Shown: positions 18,039 through 27,206, counted from the first letter of the stretch. The stretch: 64,000 bases of DNA from Limnohabitans sp. 2KL-51 (GCF_003063645.1 NZ_NESJ01000011.1:62001-126000), one strand, 5' to 3'. A program made the numbers and translations. Notes: generated by a model from the letters alone, not told the origin.

Positions 18039-19399
18039 GCGCGGCCCTCCTGCACGGCTGCAAACGCGGCTTCGAGTACGTCGCACATCAAGTCCACCTC
18101 CTCGCGGGTGATGATCAGCGGCGGCGACAAAATCAGGTTTGGCCCAGAAATGCGCACCATCAGACCCGCTTTGTAGGCGGCTTTGGCAACCCGGGCCGGG
18201 ATGTCGCTGGTGCGGGTCATGGGCGTTCGCTTGGCCTTGTCGCTCACCATCTCGATGCCCAGCATCAGGCCCACACCTCGCACATCGCCCACAAAGCTGC
18301 AGGTGTCTACGAGCTTGCGCAAACGGGTCTGAAGGTGAGCGCCCAGGCGGGCGGCGTGGCCGGGGATGTCCAGCGCCTCGATCTGGTCGAGCGTGGCCAG
18401 TGCTGCAGCGGCTGCGATCGGGTGCGCGCTGTAGGTGTAGCCGTGCGAGACCGAAGCCGTGCCCGTGGTGTCGGCATCAAACACATCGGCAATGCGGTGG
18501 TTGATGGCGGTAGCCCCCATCGGGATGTAGCCTGACGAAATGCCCTTGGCCAGGCACCACATGTCGGCATTTACCCCCCACAGGCGTGTGCCGAACATTT
18601 CGCCGCTGCGGCCAAAGCCGGTCACCACCTCGTCGGCAATCAAGAGCACACCGTACTTGTCGCAAATCTGGCGCACCAGCGGCCAGTAGTTGGGCGGCGG
18701 CACGATCACGCCACCCGCGCCCTGCACCGGCTCGGCAATGAAAGCCGCCACCGTGTCCGGGCCCTGGAACACGATTTCGCGCTCCAGCAGTTCGGCGCAA
18801 ATTTCGCCCAGGCGAATCGGGTCATCGGTGTAGGGGTTGTGATAAAGCCAAGGCGTGTCGATATGAAAGCACCCGGGCAGCAGTGGCTCGTAAGCGCGGC
18901 GGAAATTGGTGTTGCCGTTCACGCTCATGCCGCCAAAGTGCACGCCGTGGTAGCCCTGGCGCAAACTGATGAACTTGAAGCGGTCGGCCTGGCCTTTGAG
19001 CTTCCAGTACTGACGAGCGACCTTCAAAGCGCCTTCCACCGCGTCCGAACCGCCGTTGGAGAACATCACCGTGGCCACGCCCTCAGGTTCCATCATCTGA
19101 ACCAAGCGTTTGGACAGCTCGATGGCCCGCACATGGGTGGTGCCGCGGAACACGTTGTAAAACGGCAGCTCATCCATCTGCGCCACGATGGCGTCGCGCA
19201 CAGGTTTGTTGCTGTGGCCCAGGTTGCAGGCCCACAGGCCCCCCACGCCGTCGAGCATCTTGTGGCCGTCCACGTCCCAGATCCAGCAGCCCTCGCCTTT
19301 GGCGATGATGTCGGGTGTGGATTTTTTCATCGCCCCCGGGTGGGCCATGGGGTGCCACAGGTATTGGGCGTTGTCGGCCTTGAGTTGGTCGTTATTCAT
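18035..19399 (-). CDS. Class III (omega) PLP-dependent aminotransferase
   Basis: A 454-residue fold-type I aminotransferase of the omega-amino acid/polyamine:pyruvate type. It has the PLP-binding Asp in LLIADEVVTGFGR (D256), the Schiff-base lysine K285 in LAKGISSGY and the phosphate-binding NGGSDAVEGALK. It probably removes the terminal amino group of a short-chain amine or omega-amino acid using pyruvate or another oxo-acid. It lies between the aldehyde dehydrogenase (18-base gap) and the Tm-1-like gene (4-base overlap). Confidence 0.92.
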   Translation of the reverse strand: MNNDQLKADNAQYLWHPMAHPGAMKKSTPDIIAKGEGCWIWDVDGHKMLDGVGGLWACNLGHSNKPVRDAIVAQMDELPFYNVFRGTTHVRAIELSKRLVQMMEPEGVATVMFSNGGSDAVEGALKVARQYWKLKGQADRFKFISLRQGYHGVHFGGMSVNGNTNFRRAYEPLLPGCFHIDTPWLYHNPYTDDPIRLGEICAELLEREIVFQGPDTVAAFIAEPVQGAGGVIVPPPNYWPLVRQICDKYGVLLIADEVVTGFGRSGEMFGTRLWGVNADMWCLAKGISSGYIPMGATAINHRIADVFDADTTGTASVSHGYTYSAHPIAAAAALATLDQIEALDIPGHAARLGAHLQTRLRKLVDTCSFVGDVRGVGLMLGIEMVSDKAKRTPMTRTSDIPARVAKAAYKAGLMVRISGPNLILSPPLIITREEVDLMCDVLEAAFAAVQEGRA

Positions 19400-19417
19400 T
19401 GATTTCCCAGGGTTTGT

Positions 19418-20914
19418 TCAAAGCTGAATCCAGGCCGTTTTCAGGTCCAGGTATTTGTCCATGGCATGCATCGACTTGTCATGCCCATTGCCCGACTGCC
19501 GCACGCCGCCCAGCGGCACGGTGATGTCGGGGCCGCCATAAGTGTTGACGTGCACCAGCCCCGCCTTGATGGCGCGCACCATGCGATGGGCACGAGACAG
19601 ACTGCCGGTCCACACCCCTGCGGCCAGCCCATATTCGGTGCCATTGGCCAGGCGCACAGCATGGGCCTCATCGTCAAACGGCATGACGGCCAGCACCGGG
19701 CCAAAGACCTCCTGCCGGGCAATCTGCATCTCGGGCTGAACGCCATCGAGCACTGCGGGGCTCATGTACTGGCCACCGGGCACTGGCGCGATCACCTGAC
19801 CACCCGTGCGCAATCGAGCACCTTGCTCTAAAGCACGGGCCAGCATGCTCTGGTTGCGGGCCAGCTGGCGGGCGCTACTGACCGCACCAATGTCCATCGT
19901 CACATCCAGCGGGTCACCCACACGCAAACTGGCGGCGATGTTTTGCAGGCGATCCACAAATTCATCGTGCACCGAGCGCTGCACCAGAAGGCGCGAACCC
20001 GCCACGCAGACCTGACCGCTGTTGCGGAAGATGCCCATGGCCGACACCTTGGCTGCCTGCGCCAGATCGACCGCATCGTCAAAGACCACGTTGGGCGACT
20101 TGCCTCCCAGTTCCAGATACACCCGCTTGAGGTTGGACTCGGCCGAAGCTTTGAGCAGCAAGCGCCCCACCGGGCCGGAGCCCGTGAAAGTGAGGATGTC
20201 CACATCCATGTGCCGCGCCAGCGCCTCGCCCGCCTCTGCGCCAGTGCCGGTGACCACATTGAGCACGCCCGGGGGCAAGCCCGCATCCAGGCAAAGCTGC
20301 GCCAGACGCAGCAAAGACAGCGACGCGTCTTCTGAAGGTTTGAGCACCACCGAATTGCCAGCCGCCAAGGCCGGCGCGATCTTCCAGGCACCGATCATCA
20401 GCGGAAAGTTCCAGGGCACGATGGCCGCGACAACGCCAACCGCTTCCTTATGAATCAGCCCCAACGTGCCCTCGGGCGTGGGTGCAATCTCGCCGTTGAT
20501 CTTGTCCACGCACTCGGCGTAGTAGCGGAAGGTGCCCGCCGCGCTGCCCGGCTCGGCCTTCCAGGCCATGGCAATCTCGGTGCCGTTGTCGCGCACACCC
20601 AGCACCGCCAGTTCGGCGTGGTGGGCTTCGATGCGGTCGGCAATGCGGTGCAAAATTTTCTTACGCTCGGCAGGCGCCATGCGCGACCAAACGCCCTGCT
20701 CAAAAGTGCGGCGGGCCGCCTGCACGGCGAGGTCGACATCCTGAGCCCCAGCGGCAGCGATGCTGCACAAGGTCTGCCCGTCGATGGGCGAGACCACCGG
20801 CATCGTCTGCCCCGATGCCGCAGCTGCCCACTGCCCGTCGATCAACAAGCCCTGATCAGGAATGGTTTGGTGACGCAGTGCGTCGATGTGTTCTTGTTTC
20901 AATTTTTTCTCCAA
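19418..20914 (-). CDS. NAD(P)-dependent aldehyde dehydrogenase (PuuC/betaine-aldehyde type)
   Basis: A 498-residue aldehyde dehydrogenase with the Rossmann region VPWNFPLMIGAWKIAPAL, the catalytic base E269 in YLELGGKSP and the nucleophile C303 in SGQVCVAGSR. It most resembles gamma-glutamyl-aminoaldehyde and aminoaldehyde dehydrogenases. It would oxidise the aldehyde produced after amine oxidation. It sits between the ferredoxin and the aminotransferase with gaps of 30 and 18 bases. Confidence 0.94.
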   Translation of the reverse strand: MEKKLKQEHIDALRHQTIPDQGLLIDGQWAAAASGQTMPVVSPIDGQTLCSIAAAGAQDVDLAVQAARRTFEQGVWSRMAPAERKKILHRIADRIEAHHAELAVLGVRDNGTEIAMAWKAEPGSAAGTFRYYAECVDKINGEIAPTPEGTLGLIHKEAVGVVAAIVPWNFPLMIGAWKIAPALAAGNSVVLKPSEDASLSLLRLAQLCLDAGLPPGVLNVVTGTGAEAGEALARHMDVDILTFTGSGPVGRLLLKASAESNLKRVYLELGGKSPNVVFDDAVDLAQAAKVSAMGIFRNSGQVCVAGSRLLVQRSVHDEFVDRLQNIAASLRVGDPLDVTMDIGAVSSARQLARNQSMLARALEQGARLRTGGQVIAPVPGGQYMSPAVLDGVQPEMQIARQEVFGPVLAVMPFDDEAHAVRLANGTEYGLAAGVWTGSLSRAHRMVRAIKAGLVHVNTYGGPDITVPLGGVRQSGNGHDKSMHAMDKYLDLKTAWIQL

Positions 20915-20944
20915 CCGTTCAAGGCATCAATGGTCCATCAAGAT

Positions 20945-21259
20945 TCAATCCGGCACATGCAACACGATGCCGTCCAGTGCGCCGGAAGCGATCAGCTGGC
21001 AGCTCAGGCGGCTGCCGCTTTGGCGGGGCGCTATGACGATGTCGAGCATGGCATTTTCCACGTCGGCCATTGGCGGACAGGAGGCCAGCCAGGCTTCATC
21101 CACATAGACGTGGCAGGTAGCGCACGACAGGCAGCCGCCGCATTCGCCCGCGACGCCGGGGATGCCATTCATCTGCGCGGCGTCCATCAGGTTGGTGCCG
21201 TCGTTGACGTCGTCGCTCACGCGATCGCCGTTGCTCATGATCCAGTGCACTTGGGGCAT
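20945..21259 (-). CDS. 2Fe-2S ferredoxin (adrenodoxin/putidaredoxin type)
   Basis: A 104-residue ferredoxin with the vertebrate/bacterial P450-type arrangement C40-x5-C46-x2-C49 and a fourth Cys at C87. Residues GECGGCLSCATCHVYV and the acidic interaction helix that follows are typical of electron donors to class I P450s. It is encoded two genes after the P450, which it very probably serves. No ferredoxin reductase gene is nearby, so that partner must come from elsewhere. Confidence 0.93.
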   Translation of the reverse strand: MPQVHWIMSNGDRVSDDVNDGTNLMDAAQMNGIPGVAGECGGCLSCATCHVYVDEAWLASCPPMADVENAMLDIVIAPRQSGSRLSCQLIASGALDGIVLHVPD

Positions 21260-21277
21260 GGGTTGGGTTCTTTCAGA

Positions 21278-22570
21278 TCAGATGAATCGGATGTAGTAAT
21301 CGCGCAGGGCGTCGCCTTCCAGGCCCGCCGTACGTTCAATTTCGTGGCGCTTGATGCCCACATGGTTGGCCACCAGACCTTCACCCAACGCTTGCGTGAG
21401 CACCGTGTCGGCTTCCAGCGCGTCCAAGGCACCGGCCAAGTTTTCTGCCACGCTTTGGGTAGCGTCCTTGTTTTCGAGGCAGTCGCCCGTTTCGAAGGGT
21501 TGGAGTGGATAAGCATTGACCACGCCCAGACGCGCCGCTTGCAAGACTGCGGCGGTGTGGGTATAAGGGTTGGCCGCAGCATCGCCCATGCGGTGCTCAA
21601 TGCGCGCGCCGGGTCCGGTTTCGGCCGACAGGCGCACAGTCACGCCCCGGTGGTCAACGGCCCAGTTTTTCCAAAAGCCAGACAGGCTGGCCGGTTGCAG
21701 GCGTTGGTAAGAATTGGTGCTGGGGGCCAACAAGCCCGCCAGCGCCTGGTGGTGGTGCATCAGCCCGGCGGTGCAGCCCAGGGTGAGGGCGTTGAAATGG
21801 CTGGCGTCGTGCCCGCCCGAGATCGCGTTGTGCCCTTGGCCATCGCGCAGGCTGAAGTTGATGTGCACGCCGCTGCCTCCCACCGTGAGGATGGGCTTGG
21901 GCATGAAGGTCAGCACGATGCCATGCTGGAAAGCGACTTCGCGTGCCAGCAGGCGGAACAAAAAGATGTCGTCCACCGCCTTCACGGCACGGTCGTAGGT
22001 CAGCGTGAATTCGAACTGCGGCGCGTCGTATTCGGTGTTCATGCTGTCGATGCGAAAGCCCGCTGCCGTGGCCTTTTCCCACAGGGCGTCGGTGAAGCCC
22101 CTCGGGTCGGAAAATGGGCCCGTGGAATACACATGGGCCGCAGGCGTGTCGTAGGGTTTGAGCGAGCCGTCAGGCTCGATTTGGAAGGCAAAGGCTTCGA
22201 GCTCGATGCCCACCATCGGGTCATAGCCCATGGCCTGCCAGTCGGCCACGGCGCGCTTCAAGGCGCTGCGCCCACACATGGGCAGAGGCGTGCCGTCGTT
22301 GGCTTTGAGGTCGCCAATGGCCACTTGGGTGAACGGCTGCCAGCCGGGGCGGATATCCTCGGGGGTGTAGACGGCCTCCATGTCGGGCAGGCCTTCCATG
22401 ACCATCGCACCTGGGGCCGGGATCAGCTCTTTTTCGTAAGTGACGCCAAAGGTGCCTCGGCAAAAACGGGCACCACCACCCTGCCCTGGCTTGAGCGTGA
22501 CGTATTTCCCCCGCGCGATGGCCAGGTGGTCACAAAACAGCACCCTCAGGCGTTCTTGAACATTTGACAT
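21278..22570 (-). CDS. Glutamine-synthetase-family gamma-glutamyl-amine ligase
   Basis: A 430-residue type I glutamine synthetase homologue with the conserved GSGVHINFSL, AGLMHHHQALAGLLAPSTNSYQRL and GARIEHRMGDAAANPY segments. It lacks the C-terminal adenylylation loop of GlnA and resembles PuuA and related enzymes, which use ATP to join glutamate to an amine. Its position beside a P450, a ferredoxin and a class I amidotransferase-fold hydrolase fits a pathway that masks the amine as a gamma-glutamylamide before oxidation. The true amine is unknown. Confidence 0.88.
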   Translation of the reverse strand: MSNVQERLRVLFCDHLAIARGKYVTLKPGQGGGARFCRGTFGVTYEKELIPAPGAMVMEGLPDMEAVYTPEDIRPGWQPFTQVAIGDLKANDGTPLPMCGRSALKRAVADWQAMGYDPMVGIELEAFAFQIEPDGSLKPYDTPAAHVYSTGPFSDPRGFTDALWEKATAAGFRIDSMNTEYDAPQFEFTLTYDRAVKAVDDIFLFRLLAREVAFQHGIVLTFMPKPILTVGGSGVHINFSLRDGQGHNAISGGHDASHFNALTLGCTAGLMHHHQALAGLLAPSTNSYQRLQPASLSGFWKNWAVDHRGVTVRLSAETGPGARIEHRMGDAAANPYTHTAAVLQAARLGVVNAYPLQPFETGDCLENKDATQSVAENLAGALDALEADTVLTQALGEGLVANHVGIKRHEIERTAGLEGDALRDYYIRFI

Positions 22571-22581
22571 GGTGGTTCCTT

Positions 22582-23847
22582 TCAGATGAGGTGCATGCGC
22601 ACGGGTAAGCGTTTGATACCGGAGACAAAATTGGATCGCAAAAAGGCGTGCTCACCCGTTTGCTCAATGCGGTCCACACGCTTGATCAGTTCCTGCATCA
22701 AGACGCGCAACTCCAGCCGCGCCAGCCACATGCCCAAACAGGCATGCGCCCCGCCCTGCCCGAACGCCAGGTGGCGGTTCGCGCCCCGGTTCAGGTCAAC
22801 AGTGAATGGGCGGTCAAAAGCGCGCTCATCGCGGTTACCCGAGATGAACCAGAGCAGCACCTTGTCGCCCGCCAAAACCCGCTTGCCGTGGTATTCAAAG
22901 TCTTCGGTCGCGGTGCGGCGAAAGTGCGTGGCGGGCGAGGCCCAGCGGATGAACTCGTCGGCCACGCCCTCCCAGGCGGCCTCGCCCTGCACCACCTTGA
23001 GCTGCGCCATCAGGCCGCGCTGGTTGGCCAGCGCGTGCAAAGCGGCAGCGATCGAATAACGCGTGGTGTCGTTGCCCGCAGCCACCAGCAGGCAAAAGAA
23101 GTTGCGGAACTCGGTGTCGCTGATCACGTTGCCCTGCGCATCGGGCTGGGTGATCAGGTGCAGCACGCCACTGGTGTCGCCCGCTGCGCGCTTGCGTTCC
23201 ATCAACTGGGCTGCGTAGTCGTACAAGTCAACCCCGGCGGGCGAGCGAAACGGCATGAAGCGGTAGGCCTCGGTGTCCATCTTGTCGACCACATGGGAGG
23301 TGAAATCGCTGTCGGTGTTGCCCATGAGCGCATCGCCCTTGTCCACCAACCAGTCCAGGTCTTCTTCGGGCAGGCCCACGATGCGCCCGAGCATGCGCAT
23401 GGGCAGCTGGCGGGCAATGTGGTGCGTGGCGTCAAACTCGCCCAGCGCCAGGGCCTGGTCGAGGATGCCCACACAGAGTTCTCGAATCTGCTCTTCGTAC
23501 AACGCCATCATGGGCTTGGAAAAGGCCTTGGCCACCAGCATGCGGGTGCGGGTGTGCTCGGGCGGATCGGTTTCCTGAAAGGTGCGCCGCGCCATGTACT
23601 CCTCGTGCGACTGGTCTTCCATGCGGATGCCTTGGGCCGAAGACAGGCGCTGGTGGTTGCGGTTGAGCTCTAGGATGTCGGCATGCCGCGTGACCGACCA
23701 AAAGCCTTTGCCATCTGCCCAATCGCACCAAGCCATCGGGTCCTCGTCGCGCAGGCGCTGAAAGGTGTTGTGCGGCGTGCCTTTCACATAGCTGTCGTGG
23801 TCCGCCAAATCGGCGTAACCATCGTCGGTGGGATGCCAGACGGTCAT
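22582..23847 (-). CDS. Cytochrome P450 (bacterial class I)
   Basis: A soluble P450 of 421 residues. The oxygen-activating I-helix motif AGNDTT is at 257-262, the ExxR motif at E298-R301, and the heme-binding loop FGQGGAHACLG (362-372) has C370 as thiolate ligand. There is no membrane anchor. It should hydroxylate, or oxidatively dealkylate, a small molecule with electrons from the ferredoxin two genes downstream. Its ATG overlaps the amidotransferase stop by 4 bases, and the GS-like gene follows after 11 bases. Confidence 0.95.
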   Translation of the reverse strand: MTVWHPTDDGYADLADHDSYVKGTPHNTFQRLRDEDPMAWCDWADGKGFWSVTRHADILELNRNHQRLSSAQGIRMEDQSHEEYMARRTFQETDPPEHTRTRMLVAKAFSKPMMALYEEQIRELCVGILDQALALGEFDATHHIARQLPMRMLGRIVGLPEEDLDWLVDKGDALMGNTDSDFTSHVVDKMDTEAYRFMPFRSPAGVDLYDYAAQLMERKRAAGDTSGVLHLITQPDAQGNVISDTEFRNFFCLLVAAGNDTTRYSIAAALHALANQRGLMAQLKVVQGEAAWEGVADEFIRWASPATHFRRTATEDFEYHGKRVLAGDKVLLWFISGNRDERAFDRPFTVDLNRGANRHLAFGQGGAHACLGMWLARLELRVLMQELIKRVDRIEQTGEHAFLRSNFVSGIKRLPVRMHLI

Positions 23848-24572
23848 GGGTTTGTTGTCCTTGCGTTTTCAAAAAACTGCACCATCCATTGCCCAAACAA
23901 GGGCACATCGGCAGCGTTATTCAGGCTGGTGTGGGCACGGGCCAGGGTGTCCGCATCGAGCTTGTCGGCCAGGTAACCCAGCAAAGCCTGCATGAACACC
24001 CGTGGCATCTCGGGGTGGAACTGGGTGGTCCAAAAGTGCTGGCCGATCTGCATCGAGCCGATGGGGCAAAAGTCACTACCGCCCAGGCACTCGGCCCACT
24101 CGGGCATGAGGGTGACCTGTTCGTTGTGGGCGGCCATCAAGGTGGTGGTGCTTTGCGCGGGATGCATCCAGGGGCGGGTGTGCTGCCAGTGCGTGGGCGC
24201 GGTGCCCAGGCCCCAGCCTGCGGCGTTGCGCTCCACCTGCCCGCCCAGCGCCCGGGCAACCGCCTGGTGGCCAAAGCACAGGCCGATCAGCGGCTGGCGT
24301 GCGGTGTGCACGGCTCGGATGAAGTCCAGCAACTGCCCTATCCAAGGCAGGTTGTCGTCGTTGACGGAAGCCGGGCTGCCGGTGATGACGTAGCCGTCAA
24401 AGGCATGCGGGTCTCTAGGCAGCACGCCGTCTTTGACCGACAGCACATCGAACGACCAGTCCGGACGCAGAGGCTGCAGCAGCTGCACCACCTTTTGACC
24501 GTCGTTCGGAAAATGCGCGGCAAACGCCGAGGTATCGTCGTTGGTCAGCAAAACGGCAATGCGCAGGCTCAT
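23844..24572 (-). CDS. Class I glutamine amidotransferase-fold hydrolase
   Basis: A 242-residue stand-alone GATase1 domain. The nucleophile C99 lies in GLCFGHQ, and H186 and E188 in QFHPEM complete the triad. No synthetase domain is attached. Stand-alone enzymes of this fold can hydrolyse gamma-glutamyl amides; PuuD does so with gamma-glutamyl-GABA. Here, as first gene of the P450 operon beside a gamma-glutamyl ligase, it is a good candidate for releasing glutamate from the oxidised intermediate. The divergent AraC regulator starts 157 bases away. Confidence 0.85.
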   Translation of the reverse strand: MSLRIAVLLTNDDTSAFAAHFPNDGQKVVQLLQPLRPDWSFDVLSVKDGVLPRDPHAFDGYVITGSPASVNDDNLPWIGQLLDFIRAVHTARQPLIGLCFGHQAVARALGGQVERNAAGWGLGTAPTHWQHTRPWMHPAQSTTTLMAAHNEQVTLMPEWAECLGGSDFCPIGSMQIGQHFWTTQFHPEMPRVFMQALLGYLADKLDADTLARAHTSLNNAADVPLFGQWMVQFFENARTTNP

Positions 24573-24729
24573 TGAGGGTGTCTTTCAGGGTTTCTCCAAT
24601 GCTAGGCACAAGCCTGTCCGAGCACTATCAAGTTTAGGCACGGGACACCCCGGGTTTTCACGAAAAAGCCTCGGCTCCCTAAGCAGGCACACTCAGGGCT
24701 ATGCATTTGCGCCGTGTTTTGAGCCTTTG
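24573..24729. promoter_or_regulatory. Divergent control region of the P450 operon and its AraC regulator
   Basis: This is the only sizeable gap upstream of the operon and must hold promoters for both the GATase-P450 operon (minus) and the regulator (plus). I see no convincing paired -35/-10 or operator repeat. Confidence 0.4.
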
Positions 24730-25743
24730 ATGAGCACACCCGCCCCCCTTCATGTCCCCTCTTCACCTTGGGTCCAGGTGCTGGACACCCAGGACATGGA
24801 CCAGCACGCCCTGGCCCAACAGGGCTGGGCGCTGCAATACGAGCAGCTCTCGCCCGGCCAGTTCAAGGGGCGCATCCACCAGGTGCAACTGCCCGAAGTC
24901 ACCCTGCTGCGCGAAGACACCAGCATCGCCCTGCGCCAGCGCGGGAGGCTCGACGAGAGCGTGTATGGCTTTGCCATGGCGTTGCAGGACTCGCCGGACC
25001 TGTTTTTCAACGGCCAACGGGTGCCCGCCCACGCCATCATGTGTGGCAAGGGCGACGAAGTGGACCTGACCACTCCGCCCCACTTCACCCTGATGGCCGT
25101 GGTGGTTAACCGCAGCCTGCTGAACCCACTGTGGGAGCGCATGTACCAAAAGCCACTGGCCCATTGGCTCGAAAAGCAGCTGGTGCTGCAAACCACCGAC
25201 ATCAAGGCACAGAACCTGCGCGACCTGCAGCTCACTGTGCTCGACCAGGCCAGCGCATTGGCCCACCGGCAACATGATGAGCAGGCCTTGCGCCAATTGC
25301 GTGACGAAATCTTGATGGAGTGGCTTGAAGCCCTGCCCGCGCGGGTCGACACCTCCGAGCTGCCCACCCTGGAGCGGCGCAAAAAACTGGTGGACCGCGC
25401 CTGCGAACTGATGCTAGGCCATGCCGACGAACCGATGTCCATTCTGGAGGTGTGCAGCCGCGTCGGAACGAGCCGACGCAAGCTCAACTATTGTTTTCAG
25501 GACGTGTTGGGCACAACCCCGGTCAAATACCTGCGTTCACTGCGGCTGAACGGGGTGCGCCGCGCACTAAGACACGCTGTCCCGGGCGTCACTATCCAAG
25601 ACATCGCCTCGCATTGGGGCTTCTGGCATTTGAGCCAGTTTGCGCAGGATTACAAGAAGCTGTTTGGCGAATTGCCTTCTGCCACCCTGAATGTCATTGA
25701 GAACCGAAAAAAAACCAAGCCCACGCAGGGCAATGCTCAATAA
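24730..25743 (+). CDS. AraC family regulator, EutR-like
   Basis: A 337-residue regulator with a ligand-binding N-terminal half and a C-terminal double helix-turn-helix (about 245-325): MSILEVCSRVGTSRRKLNYCF followed by VTIQDIASHWGFWHLSQFAQDY. The arrangement is close to EutR, the ethanolamine-responsive activator, suggesting that a small amine or amino-alcohol is the signal. The chosen ATG begins MSTPAPLH; an extended frame from 24541 would run into the divergent gene. It ends in a 7-base tail-to-tail overlap with the hydrolase gene that follows. Confidence 0.85.
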   Translation: MSTPAPLHVPSSPWVQVLDTQDMDQHALAQQGWALQYEQLSPGQFKGRIHQVQLPEVTLLREDTSIALRQRGRLDESVYGFAMALQDSPDLFFNGQRVPAHAIMCGKGDEVDLTTPPHFTLMAVVVNRSLLNPLWERMYQKPLAHWLEKQLVLQTTDIKAQNLRDLQLTVLDQASALAHRQHDEQALRQLRDEILMEWLEALPARVDTSELPTLERRKKLVDRACELMLGHADEPMSILEVCSRVGTSRRKLNYCFQDVLGTTPVKYLRSLRLNGVRRALRHAVPGVTIQDIASHWGFWHLSQFAQDYKKLFGELPSATLNVIENRKKTKPTQGNAQ

Positions 25744-27119
25744 GTCAACTCCAGCACCGTGGTGCGGCCCTCGGCCATGGGCCAGGTCAAGCCTACCAAG
25801 CGCTCGCCGTTGAATTCAGCGGCCACAGTTCGCTGGATTTTGTCATCCAGCCGCAGTTTGGAACTGGCCACGCCCGCTCCGGGGGGCACCCCCGGCAAGC
25901 TCGTCTTGCCGTCCAGGCGCATGCTGTCACGCGGCGGGTCAAAGTAGCCACGGGGTCGCACAAAACTGACCAGTGCCGCAGCCGACCGGTCGGCCTCGGC
26001 CACGCGCTCGGGCTTCATGTGAACGATGCCGCTCGAGCGCGGGAATGGGCTGCGGTAAATGTGTGTCGTGGCATAGCCTTTGGCCGTGATGACAAACTCA
26101 TAGGCTGCTTGTGATGTGCCTTTGAAGGGCCCCCAAAGCCCGTCGGCACCCACCGTTTTTTGGTGCACCGCAGCACCTTTGCGCTGGCCCGTCAAAGGGT
26201 CGATCTCGTACACATCAAGGCTTGCACCGGCCAATGGCAAATTGTTCACAAAGTTGCCACTCTGCGCGTCGATCGGATTCAAACCCAGACCCACCACTTT
26301 GCCATTCAAAAGCACCGAAGCCTCGGTTTGGATGTCCAAAGCAGGCGTGCGACCCGTGATGAACCGGTAGGTGGCTTCAAAAGCCGCTGCCGAATAAGAC
26401 GTTTCCCGGTGGTCAATGCGCGGGATGACCACGTTGGTCGCGCCTTTGAGCTCCGGGCCGGCAAAAGTCACGTTAGTCGCTTTGCCTTTCATGCCAATCC
26501 AAAGGCCATCGGGCTGGGCAAATTTGTCGTTGTTGTCCGAGCGGATGGTCAGCCATTTGGCGGGGCCACACACCTCGTCGCCTTGCGCATTTTTGGGCGC
26601 ATTGAGCTGACTCAAAAAGGGTCCGGTGCCAGAAAATTCATTGGCTTCGTTGACGCCTGGAATGGCCTGAACACCATGATTGGGTGTGCCGCCCAGCACC
26701 GCATGGCTGACGAGGTTTTGTCCGCCGCCATTGCAGATGAAGTTCCGGATGGCATTGCCACCCCGCGAGTTGCCGACCAAGACCACCTGCGCAGCACCCG
26801 TGCGCTTCAAGACCGCTTGCACTTCTTCGCGCAAAAAAGCCATGTGCTCGGCAGTGGAAGTGCGGCCCGCTTGGGGCCTGTTGTCTGCGTCTCGCGCCAA
26901 GGGATAAGGCACATCAATGGCATGCAGGCGCTCGCGCGGCCAACCATTGGATTCAAAGCGCCACATCGTGCTTTGCCACAAGGCAGCCGAGTCGCCATTG
27001 CCGTGAACAAAGACCACCGGTGGCCGGGGTGCTTCGCTGGTGGGCCGCATGCCCGAGCAGGCACCGAGCAACAGGGTGGAAAAGGCAAAGAGCCAGAGAT
27101 GTCTGCGTTGCAAAGTCAT
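25737..27119 (-). CDS. Alpha/beta hydrolase lipoprotein (esterase/lipase-like)
   Basis: A 460-residue protein with a lipoprotein signal peptide (LLLGAC lipobox, Cys21), an alpha/beta-hydrolase core with PPVVFVHGNGDSA as oxyanion region and GNSRGG as nucleophile elbow (Ser about 118), and a C-terminal beta-rich extension of about 180 residues including Ca- or carbohydrate-binding-like strands. It is probably an outer-membrane-anchored esterase or polyester depolymerase; the substrate is not evident. It converges with the EutR-like gene. Gene start is clear at MTLQRRHLWLFAF. Confidence 0.75.
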   Translation of the reverse strand: MTLQRRHLWLFAFSTLLLGACSGMRPTSEAPRPPVVFVHGNGDSAALWQSTMWRFESNGWPRERLHAIDVPYPLARDADNRPQAGRTSTAEHMAFLREEVQAVLKRTGAAQVVLVGNSRGGNAIRNFICNGGGQNLVSHAVLGGTPNHGVQAIPGVNEANEFSGTGPFLSQLNAPKNAQGDEVCGPAKWLTIRSDNNDKFAQPDGLWIGMKGKATNVTFAGPELKGATNVVIPRIDHRETSYSAAAFEATYRFITGRTPALDIQTEASVLLNGKVVGLGLNPIDAQSGNFVNNLPLAGASLDVYEIDPLTGQRKGAAVHQKTVGADGLWGPFKGTSQAAYEFVITAKGYATTHIYRSPFPRSSGIVHMKPERVAEADRSAAALVSFVRPRGYFDPPRDSMRLDGKTSLPGVPPGAGVASSKLRLDDKIQRTVAAEFNGERLVGLTWPMAEGRTTVLELTY

Positions 27120-27206
27120 GCGCCTGATCCTTTGAGTTTGGAGAAATAAATTCTGGATGAGTTTCTCTCAGTTGCTTGACCCGATTGTGTCAGTGGCCAG
27201 GCAACA

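Noticed and set aside
20450..22567. A 705-codon open frame on the plus strand opposite aldehyde dehydrogenase, ferredoxin and the GS-like gene
   Set aside because: It is antisense to three clearly recognised genes, rich in His/Gln/Arg as expected for the reverse complement of GC-rich coding DNA, and shows no family motif.
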